The translations under genes and the position numbers were made by a program. From positions 180,563-244,562 of the forward strand of contig NW_006768857.1 in NCBI RefSeq assembly GCF_000204055.1: 64,000 nt of DNA, in the 5' to 3' direction. Position 1 is the stretch's first letter. Each line of letters starts with the position of its first letter. Below are positions 55,494 to 64,000 of this stretch, one piece after another. Under the pieces are notes generated by a model. That model was not told the DNA's origin, did no database searches, and saw only the letters and a list, made by a program, of their open reading frames with translations. Origin of the DNA: Melampsora larici-populina 98AG31. Taxonomy: Eukaryota > Basidiomycota > Pucciniomycetes > Pucciniales > Melampsoraceae.

Positions 55494-56788
55494 ATGTCCT
55501 TTTTCGGCGGTTTGTAAGTTACCTTAAATCCATCTTCCCACTTCCCACTTCCCACTTCCCACTTCCCACTTCTCGCTAACGTGTTTGCTTGTTATTTGAT
55601 CATGGAATACAGAGGTAGCAAACAACGAACAATAATCAAACCTCGTAAAGTGATTGATTCTTTAATTTTACCTAGCAAACTTCAATCGACTTATAGAAAA
55701 TTGACTGGTTTTGTAGAACTTGCAAGAGCACACCAAACAATATCAATTGAAGAAGTGAGTTGAGAACTATCATAATCAATTCTTAAAACTAAATCAAATC
55801 TTTTGATAGGTATGCAGATGCAACTCTTGGTTCTGGAAACTTACGAGCAGCTGTCGTCTTACCTGAAGGAGAAGATTTAAATGAATGGTTAGCTGTCAAT
55901 AGTAGGCCCATTTAGCTCGATCAATATCCTCTTTACCTAAAAGAATCGATGACGTCTGATTCTAACATTCATATTCTTTGGATTGTTCATCAGCTCTAGA
56001 TTTCTATAACCAAATTAATATGCTTTATGGAACAGTTACTGAGTTTTGTACTCCTGCTGAATGTCCAGTCATGAGCGCTGGTAGTAGGTACATTACAATT
56101 TTCTTATCAATTGTCCGATTCTATCAAATTGATTCTTCGTTTCTAATAGATACGAATATCATTGGCATGATGGTAAAGAATTCAAGAAAGCTACTAAGGT
56201 TTGCGCACCAGGTGAGTGATTCATCGGTCTCGGTTTCTCGCATATTGGATTCTGATTCTGATTATGTTTTTTGTTTTTGTTTTAAAATATACAGAGTATG
56301 TAGAATACCTAATGACTTGGGTTCAAGGTTTTCTAGATGATGAAAAAGTCTTTCCATGTAAAATTGGTAAATCCATATCATCCTTTCAATTTTCCTACAG
56401 CCCGAAACATCAATTTTAATTAACCCTTTTCTTGTTTTCTTTGTAATGAACCATTTATCTTACGTACATATAGGTCAAGAATTTCCAAAAACGTTCAAAG
56501 CAACTGTTCAATCAATCGTTCGAAGACTATTTCGTGTTTACGCACATCTTTATAATCATCATTTTGCTCAAATTTGTGCTCTAGGTATTGAAGCTCATCT
56601 GAATACATCTTATCGTCATTTTTATTTTTTTATTGATGAAGTAAGCGTCCTTAAGTCTACGTTCTTTGCCTTTACAAAATCTCTGATTTCTGTTTTGGTT
56701 TTTATTAAAGTTTGATTTAGTCAAAAAGGATGAATTAGTTCCATTGGCTGAATTGAATGCTAGTATTCTTGGAGAAGCTACATCTTAA
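55494..56788 (+). CDS. MOB1: MOB1 kinase activator
   Basis: Coactivator of NDR/LATS-type kinases (yeast Dbf2) in the mitotic exit/Hippo-type pathway. Nine exons: 55494-55513, 55613-55649, 55729-55754, 55810-55901, 55994-56087, 56150-56211, 56295-56366, 56474-56640 and 56711-56788, together 216 codons (215 residues), the usual MOB1 length. The tiny second and third exons restore the family start [19 protein letters not shown]. Further blocks: [91 protein letters not shown]. The zinc ligands are kept: Cys in EFCTPAECP and His in AHLYNHH. Skipping the intron at 55650-55728 leaves an open frame, which hides it. Confidence 0.95.
55534..55571 (+). repeat. CCCACTT microsatellite in MOB1 intron 1
   Basis: Five near-perfect copies of a 7-bp unit (CTTCCCA/CCCACTT). 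Confidence 0.85.
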
Positions 56789-57454
56789 TATGTTATAGTC
56801 TTCTATCAACTGCACCACTCTATCTTCTCACAGTCTTGGATCGAATTAATTCCATCGATTTAGGTGTGATTTCTCTTAGGACTTTACACGCGAAGGTTCT
56901 TCAAGTTGATAATTGTAGGAAAGGTGATCTCAGCTCAAATGCACGCTAGTTGTCTATTCACATAAGGTGGCTTTATTGTTCTTTCTTATTCGATGTCTTA
57001 GTAATTGTAATAAACGTTTTTTGCGCTTAGTTCTATTGATTATCTTACCTATTCTTTCAAGGACTTCGTACAATAATTTCATCATCACCGTCATGATCAT
57101 GGCATGTGTCGAACATTTTGTAATAACTTGATGAACTTTTTATGTCAATCTTACATCCTCCATACAAGTTTGTTACTGAATCCTTGTTTTATAAATCATG
57201 CATGAGTGATGAAAGGGACCATGACTAGAATGCCAGAAAGTCTATTTTCATTGAAAAGGGCCTTGTGCAACTATTTACCTGGAAAATCTCAATCATCTCA
57301 ACAAAAGGGTTTATCAATCCTGATCACGCTCAATTCCATGACTCGTTTAAAATACCCTTTGCTTTGGAATTATTACCTTCAGAGGAATAAACATCTAAAT
57401 AAAAACAATGATGATGAATACAACATTCAAGAGGCAAATCTCTTTGTATGACTC
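56789..57454. other. Intergenic between convergent MOB1 and Trs65-like genes
   Basis: No supported gene; short ORFs at 57.2-57.5 kb are AT-rich and without domains. Confidence 0.45.
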
Positions 57455-60400
57455 TCACGCTACAACTCCAACCAAAACAGCGTCCATCAATCTAATTTGT
57501 TGTTTTCTAAAATTTCTTTTTCTCATGATCACAGAAACAGACCAAATTCCTGATTTCATAGCTACACATCTAATTCTTACTGAACCAGATTCACCTTCTT
57601 CTAATGGTCTAAAAATTATCAAACATAAAATCTTCCATCAATATTTTCAAAGATTTGAAAGATCAAGTTTTGAAACTTACCCTATCAACATCATATCATC
57701 TAATCCGATAATTTCATTTCCAATCACTCCGACTTCAAAGGCGCCAGTTTTTCTTAATCTTTCAAATGAGTTGACCAAAACGACTTCAATCCAAAAGATT
57801 TCACCTACCTTGATCCTTTCTTCTGGATTTCTTAGCACCAAACTCGTACTAACCATCAATCTGTCTTCTTGATTTTTATTTGCATCTAATCTTTTATAAT
57901 TATGATGGTTTAAAAATCGATTAGTATTTAATTGAAGACCAGGTGATAATTTATCTTTTCGTTTTAAATTATCTGGTGAGATTTGTAACTTAGAATTATG
58001 ATCATTGATAGTTTCTGTAGGAGTATTTGAAGTAGAAGAAATAGAGCGAATCAAACGTTGACTAAAGGACGTAATTGAAGGTGATGGAAGTGGCGAGGCA
58101 GATGATGATCTACTACCACTATTACTACTATTACCACCAAGATGTTGATTAACGCCAAGTTTTTGATTACTCTGTTTATTATAATTTGAATATCCATCAG
58201 TTTCTATAGAAGGTGTGATAGAGAGTTCATCTTCATTTTGATTATTTGATGAAGAAAGTCGAAATTGAAAATCTGAAAATTTCGATAAAACTCCTGCTAA
58301 TTCAGACGCAGTATGTTTTCTACTACCTACCACTAAACTATCTTGTCTTGAATCTTTTTCATGACGATTTTGAATAAATGGCGATGGAATTGATGTTTCT
58401 TCATTTCGAAGTCGTTTAGAATACATGCTTCTTCGATGTAAATTTAATTTGGTTAATCTGTGAAAGTCGGATCCTATGACTGCCGTCCATCGTGCTACGA
58501 TCGTACCTGAAGCGGATTGATTGATTGACTGAGTTCCAAATGCAACCTTTCCTTTGATTCGAACTTCCAACACGTAATTTGGTTTGTTTGTTAAATCATG
58601 ATCAACTTCACTTCGAGAGTGGTGTTGAGCCGGATTGTCAGTAAACCCGGGCGATCGAAAACTTTTTGAAGAAACACCATCATTGGGAGTTTGCTTCTTA
58701 TTCCCTAGCCAAACTGTAGAAGAACAGTCTTGTGCTTCATCGAATACAGATATCGCACTCGGTAGGTTTGTTTCTTGTTCATCAATGTTGATACCTCTTT
58801 TTTCATGCTGGAGAGCGATAGTAACGTCAGAGATTGGTGTAGAAGGAGGTAAAATTACCTCTCCCTGGTTTCGCTCATGGCTATTATCCGGTTTAATTTT
58901 ATAGATCAAACTCTCTCGACTGCTTTCTGGCACTCGAATAGGAAATCTGGATCCTGAAGATACATCTGAGCCTAATGATGAGATTTGAATGGCTCCTTGT
59001 CCTCCAAGTTGCTCATCTTCACTCAATCCGTCCTCACATGTTCGATTCTGGACCGCAATCTTTACATCTTCCAGTATGAAATCTCTTGTCATCTCATCAT
59101 CACCTAGTGCTTTCTCAGTACGTCGCCTTCTGATGTTTCCAATCTCCAGAAGTAGCATGAATGACGCATCTGGCTGTTTTATGAAGACGGTTTGATGCGG
59201 TAGATATGATGTGGTAGGCTTGTTATTGTGTTGAATGATAGCAGTCCGAACGTCAAGAGACAAAGGACATATAATGCTCAAGGTTGTATGATGCCGCTTC
59301 TCGGCTTCCAATAATTTAGGTGATTGCTGCAGGTGCGTGCAACTGTAACTTGTTGTATGGTCGGCCGTAGAGAAAATCGTAGCGTCTGACACAGACTGGT
59401 CATAGGGACCGTCAGACCTTGGCCCAGTCAGGTGGTGATGAGAAGTAGCAAGCGGGATCGGTATTTCGGACGGCGCACTCAAACGGCGACCAGATGATGA
59501 TTGGGCCTGAAGAGACTTAGTCGCTTCATTCGGGTTGGGTGTGGCCTCAGGTTGACTAGTGGAGCTCGTGATCTCTGATAACCGAGGAGGGAATGCGGAG
59601 GATAGTGAAGCACTAGTAGATCGAGGTGTAGAAGTTAGATTCTTGGAGCGTGGATGAGGGCGCGAAGTATCTTTGACTCGCGATTCAGATGGATGCGGAG
59701 AGGAAGAAGCACCTTGTAAAAAGGGTTTTGGTGACAAGTAAGAAAGTGGCAAAGGCAGATCTGAGACCATTTGGAAGTTAATAAATCAGTCGAATTTGGT
59801 GGACTTTCATGGAAGAAGACCGTTGAGATAGCGAAGACAGCAAAGCCGCAGAGGTCCGAAGAAACGAACCTAATCCAAGACCCTGTAGGAGATTTGTGTC
59901 GTCTACATTGCCAAAGTTGTATTCATCAGAAGGGCCAGGGCGAGGTGGATAGCCCATATCTTGAAGATCTGGAGATAGTGCTATTGTACTGGATCCTCCC
60001 ATACTTGAGTCTATCGGAAGTGCGAATGACCTTCGAGATGAAAGACTGTGATAAGTGACAATCGATGACAAGGTCAAAGTCATGGGTTGATCGGATACTT
60101 CCATTGGAGCTGAAAAATCCGTTTGCAGTATGGAGAAGAAGATGTTAGCAATTGCTGTTAGATCTCTTGGCAACAGCAGGAGGTCTGATCGACGTACATA
60201 TCTTGCCTTGAATCTTCCATACAATGACCCAATCATCCTTAATTTTTCCCAGCCGCATCGAACTTATATTTTGATGATCCTTCATTGAGGCATTCGAGGT
60301 ATCCTCCAAATATGAAGAGCTCCGAGAGGGACCTTTGGCAGGATAAGTTGCAGTAAACAGTCGCGTAGCTTCGCTTGTGGCTTTGAAAGAACTGAGGATT

Positions 60401-61029
60401 TCTGGGGAGCCAGTAGGCTGAGCGACCATGATAGGAGACGTGTGAAGAGGTGCTGTATCATCTTCGATATCGAGTGGGCTGCTCTTGGCATCTCGAAGGT
60501 CTAGACCCGTTGCTGTTGTGTCGACTCTGCCAAGGGGATTATTGCGACCTCGAATCGAAATGCCCGGTGCTGAAGAAAGTTCATAACATGCTTCAAATTG
60601 CACTGAGAGAGACTGTTGGAAAAAAACCAAGTTATTTTTACGCGATTCTTCTTCATCCTCAAGAAATTTGGTCGAAGAGGTCGGAATAGTGAGGCTGAGA
60701 TAGATTTCTAGAACCTCGTCTGCCAGTAAAATTGAGTCAATGATTGCGAAATAAAACTTGTTATGAGACGATAAAAGTCAAAAAGAAAGAAGACTAACAA
60801 GCTCACCACAGTAAGCTGTAGATCTTTTGGGGCAGCTCATTAAGCTCAGAACCCAATCATCATCATCATCTAAATGCTCGAGTTGAGTAGTTGTATTTTC
60901 TAGTTGAGATGGGTCAAGGGGAATGTGAGTTTGAAGATGTGAGTGTTGATGAAATGAAAGGTCAAAGTCGTTTGAGATGGTCTTGGTTTGTTGAGGATTG
61001 AGATTCTGATGATGACTTCTTTGCTTCAT
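57455..61029 (-). CDS. Trs65-like TRAPPII subunit candidate
   Basis: Minus-strand gene from ATG 61027-61029 (MKQRSHHQNLNPQQTK) to TGA 57455-57457, with at least five exons; the largest spans 57677-60.1 kb in one or two pieces. Middle parts are Ser/Pro-rich and variable. Recognisable blocks: DEVLEIYLSLTIPTSS, LLPRDLTAIANIFFSILQ, ANNDFSAPMEVSDQPMTL-like FSAPMEVSDQPMTL, and a C-terminal Ig-like part: LVLRNPEERIKVGEIFWIEV, LVNSFERLRKTGAFEVGV, LIGPLEEGESGSVRIRC, KSGIWSVSV. The C-terminal GPLxxG pattern fits fungal Trs65 (TRAPPII, Golgi Rab exchange). The assignment rests on general resemblance and is moderate; Rgp1- or arrestin-like proteins are alternatives. Confidence 0.5.
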
Positions 61030-61573
61030 GATGATTGATAGTTCCAGAGGAGGCTGAGCAGTCGATGAATGGTTAAGTGCCAGGGCTCAGCAAATCCTTA
61101 TCCGATCACATTGAACTGATCCGACCTGACCCCTACATTCGAATCCAGAAGTCCTCGCGAACACCCGGACCGGCCCGACACATTTTCTTGCAGAAATTCA
61201 ACTTCGATTGTTGCAGCTCGTGGCTCGCGTATGAAGGCAGCCTCGTAAAGCAGTTTCCATCCATGGCCTCTTTGACATCGGTCATTCTTCTCCAGTTCAG
61301 TTCCATAGCCTTACCAATGCCATGAAAATATCTCTTAATTTCGATCTTCATCTCATTATTCCTCTCACTCAATGTCGCCATAATCTTTGTAAATGTCATT
61401 ATTTATATTCCTATTTACCACTATTGATTATTAAAAATCTATGTGCAATAAGTCTTCTGGATTTGGTACTTGTTGGATATGAAATGCTATGGTATGAGAA
61501 AGATTAAAGAAATTTTTACTGGACAAAGAGTGCAAACCTGCTTCATAAACTGTCTTCGAGCATTCAAATCGAA
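61030..61573. other. Intergenic, no gene recognised
   Basis: Overlapping short ORFs on both strands at 61.1-61.4 kb show no domain. Holds the Trs65-like upstream region and the 3' flank of the oxidoreductase gene. Confidence 0.4.
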
Positions 61574-63480
61574 TCAGTCAAATAATGATAGAATTCTTCT
61601 ATAAAAGTTTGAAAATATCCCTTCAGTGACGGTCGGATCCACGATTGCGATCACTCTACATTCAAAACTAATTCTTGTAAAAGTTTTTTCACGATCTTCT
61701 GTCAAAGTAAAGGAAGCATGTGGTACATTAACTCCGTGTCCATTTTCTCCTCTACTGTCGTGTTGCATAAATGCATACACTTCACTGGGTTGCTGTTTGC
61801 TCAAGTAAAACCAGTCTTGACCTTCTCTATACCTCCATGCCTGCATTGAATTTTCAGCTGTGGTTGGCGTTATCTTCGCTTGCAGAGTATCTTCCGGCAA
61901 AAGTGAATTCCATTTACAAAGACCAAGTGGATTGTCTTGAACTGCATGAACTGGTCTCCAGACATTGATGATAACAACCTCTTTGCCTTGGTTGAGGTAA
62001 TTGGCAAATTTAATTTTCATTGGATCCTTTGACTTCAAGAGCTCCTTTTCTATTTGTTCTTTGAATAGTTTAGCCCCTAATAGTGACATGTCAGAGTGAA
62101 TCACTGGAACTGGTTTTGTTGATTCTGGTGAATTGCGATCTCTAATGATAGCTGAAAAGGAATGCGCAAATTTTGTTCCCATCCTAAGAGCATCCGCACT
62201 CGTTTGCGGTTGTTAACTTGGTCACGTGCGGTAACAACCGCTACATTAAGCAAAAAATGACTTAACTCAGCCAAATTTCGCACTCGTTTGTGTTAGTAGC
62301 ACTGTAACGTTTGTAACTTTACCGATAATGCATGTGCTCCACAGTGGTCATGCAGTAAGGTAACATTCAATTTTTCAAGTACGATTTCAAGTTTAAGAAA
62401 ACAAAGGCTATATTTGAATACATCTATTGATCTTGTGAAAATTATAAAGATTTGAAACTACACAAGAAAGATGAACAATCTGAACCAATCCAAACTTTTT
62501 TTAATGTTTGATTCAGCTTTTTTCAACTGTTTGGTTTGTATCTCTTGATCTTAAAAGTCTTCCAGTCATTAGTCTTTAGAATTCAATTTTCTCATCTATC
62601 TCTATACATATGTGAAGTCTGAAATTCTTCATATTGATTCGATTGGTTTGAAGTCGAGTTGAAGATTTTCAAACGACCTATTTTAGAACAAAAAAACAAA
62701 AAAAACAATCGTAAAAACATCGATTGGTGTTAAAAGGTCTTGATTCAATTCATGTGACTGGGTGAGAGAGGTGAAAAGACGATGTTTGTTGTTGACTTTG
62801 GTATTGGAGATTGGGCTGAGTTGAGTTTTTGGAGTTGTAGTTGCTGTGAACAGGTCGTGATGTGTGCTACCGCATGCGTTAGCCAATCGGTAGATTTACC
62901 GATTCGCTAACGCAAACTGATGAAAAATTAACTACCGCGGGGCTAATTGTTCACCGGTGCGGAAAAGACCCCGCGGTTGCGTTAAATTTAACCTTACCGC
63001 ACTCGATTTACCGCACGAGTGCGGATGCTCTAAATGATTAAAATCGATTAGCCACTTTTTGTTGTTCTCAAAGATATTTTTTTCCCATTTTCTTCCTTAC
63101 AGATCTTTCACTAGTTCCACAGAATCATCTTCCAATGCGGATATATATTCGTCCGAAAGTTCTTCCACATCTTCAGGTCCTGCAATGTGCCTCTCGGTCA
63201 CATAAGTGAATCCATAAGTTTTCAAGTCAGGTTTTGCATCTAGGCTGCGAAGGTCTTGAAGAGGAACTTGATGTGTTTGTGAGTTATCAACTTTCCAGGA
63301 ATTTTTGATTTCATTTGCTTCAAGACACCGCACTTCTCCCAAGACTGTTCCAGGATCTGCAAATTTGATCGAAGTTTGAGTTAGTATTGCGACCGATCGT
63401 ATGAAGCTTTGAAAATTTTATCAAGACAAACCTTTTAATTCTCTCTTGAAAATATGCTTGCACTCTATAAAAGAATGATA
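61574..63480 (-). CDS. CmcJ/NvfI-type oxidoreductase (GA4-desaturase/asaB-like family)
   Basis: Minus-strand exons: one near 63430-63465 (ECKHIFKRELK), one 63102-63359 (DPGTVLGEVRCLEANEIKNSW, VPLQDLRSLDAKPDLKTYGF, EELSDEYISALEDDSVELV), and one 61574-62141 (RDRNSPESTKPVPVIHSD, VVIINVWRPVHAVQDNPLGLC, DWFYLSKQQPSEVYAFMQHDS, NVPHASFTLTEDREKTFTRISFECRVIAI). Family knowledge: these Fe(II)/2-oxoglutarate-related enzymes act in fungal secondary metabolism; the HSD block, the N-x-W-R-P block and the late His (NVPHASF) and Arg are kept. The best junction uses donor GTAAGG at 63101 and acceptor ATTAG before 62141. The first exon and start codon are not fixed. A MITE lies inside the last intron. No other secondary-metabolism genes are adjacent. 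Confidence 0.75.
62188..63030. mobile_element. PIF/Harbinger-like MITE inside an intron, 843 bp
   Basis: Ends GAGCATCCGCACTCGT at the left and its reverse complement at the right, flanked by TAA (62185-62187, 63031-63033). Many GCGGTA/TACCGC words near both ends. It shares the GAGCATCC end and 3-bp target type with the element at 54474-54863. The central part (62.4-62.9 kb) is AT-rich and may be captured DNA. It adds 843 bp to the oxidoreductase intron. Confidence 0.8.
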
Positions 63481-64000
63481 CAAGAGAATGCAAGTGAGAA
63501 GCCTCTGAAAGAAAGATGAATACATATAAATGATGATATTTGTTGATAAATAGCAAGTAACTAGAGCGCAGAGAGATTTTTACCGCAGTTGATCCCGCGC
63601 CAGGTTTTATACAAAATTTTGTAGTGATACACCATCCTCCCGCTGTTTTGCACGGGGTACGCTCTGGTACGCTCAGATTTTGTATACCAATTGAGAAAAC
63701 TTCCCTAAAATCCGATAGAATTTTTGCGGCTAGAAGAAAATAGATTGAGTTTTCAGAGTGTCACTATCGCAGCCCACCTCTGCCACGAAGTGCAATTCTA
63801 GTAACGCGATAGAACCACTCACACCGAGAACTGACCTGAATGAGAAGCAGATAGCCCTTCCGTATATTAGCTGAAACATCGAGTGTTCGGTCTATCGCTG
63901 TATGGGTCATTAATTGATCAGGTCTGGTGTCAGTGAGGCAGCCGCATCATTGCAGATAATTTCCATGTATGTACCAGTACATATCATTTGTCGTAATTTG
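63481..64000. other. Right edge, no gene supported
   Basis: Should contain the 5' end and promoter of the oxidoreductase gene. GGTACGCTCTGGTACGCTC near 63655 is a short direct repeat. Nothing else recognised. Confidence 0.35.

Noticed and set aside
55613..55754. Single exon spanning 55613-55754 of MOB1
   Set aside because: It is open but puts the next exon out of frame and gives non-MOB1 residues; removing 55650-55728 as an intron restores family sequence and phase.
57408..57872. Plus-strand 154-codon ORF antisense to the Trs65-like 3' end
   Set aside because: The minus strand there reads a conserved-looking C-terminus through a proper splice junction.
61077..61399. Overlapping ORFs on both strands near 61.1-61.4 kb
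   Set aside because: Neither has a domain, plausible splice partners or codon pattern like the neighbours.
1..64000. CRISPR arrays, bacterial operons, rRNA and tRNA genes
   Set aside because: No spaced identical repeats, Shine-Dalgarno/operon layout, rRNA blocks or complete tRNA cloverleaf were seen; the only tRNA-like stretch is the copia primer-binding site.

Overview
This window looks like nuclear DNA of a basidiomycete fungus, most likely a rust (Pucciniales). Genes are AT-rich and split by many short GT-AG introns, host genes are conserved eukaryotic ones, and large blocks are nested or decayed transposons. No bacterial operons, CRISPR arrays, rRNA or clear tRNA genes were seen. One assembly gap (N) lies at 22950-23677. 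|| Layout. 1-4.8 kb: transposon-type debris, comprising a partial zinc-finger-like ORF running off the left edge, a long-TIR MITE, A/T tandem repeats and a dead Tc1/mariner transposase on the minus strand. 5.0-11.5 kb: a many-exon paladin/PTP-like phytase gene (+). 12.4-16.0 kb: the exosome nuclease Dis3/Rrp44 (-). 17.1-18.5 kb: mitochondrial glycine-cleavage T protein (-). 18.7-20.5 kb: nicotinate phosphoribosyltransferase (+). 20.7-21.9 kb: TIR repeats. 22.1 kb: a Myb/SANT-like gene cut by the gap. 23.7-25.0 kb: unidentified fragments. 25.1-27.0 kb: a 568-residue predicted secreted protein (+). || 28.0-47.7 kb is a four-level nest of mobile elements. A Tc1/mariner-type DD34E element with TA target sites carries, besides its transposase, a convergent multi-exon gene whose repeated exons encode SUMO-related motifs. 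An intron of its transposase is split by a Ty1/copia retrotransposon (TSD ACTTC). That element's polyprotein is split by a Ty3/gypsy retrotransposon (TSD GTTTG). The gypsy gag is in turn split after codon 7 by a 2,046-bp TIR DNA element (TSD ATTCTGGC) with its own unidentified gene. Removing each layer with one target-site copy restores an open frame at both retrotransposon breakpoints, so the order of insertion can be read directly. || 47.7-64 kb: a palindromic MITE; a formin GBD/FH3-type protein that ends before FH1/FH2 (-); a CTAAGC-rich TIR element; PIF/Harbinger-like MITEs with 3-bp target sites; MOB1 (+, complete 215 residues); a Trs65-like TRAPPII candidate (-); and a CmcJ/NvfI-type oxidoreductase gene with a MITE inside one intron (-). 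|| The host genes serve unrelated housekeeping roles (RNA decay, one-carbon and NAD metabolism, Hippo/MEN signalling, trafficking, cell polarity) and form no functional cluster. The novelty lies in the mobile elements, above all the accessory gene of the Tc1/mariner element and the gene inside the innermost TIR element.
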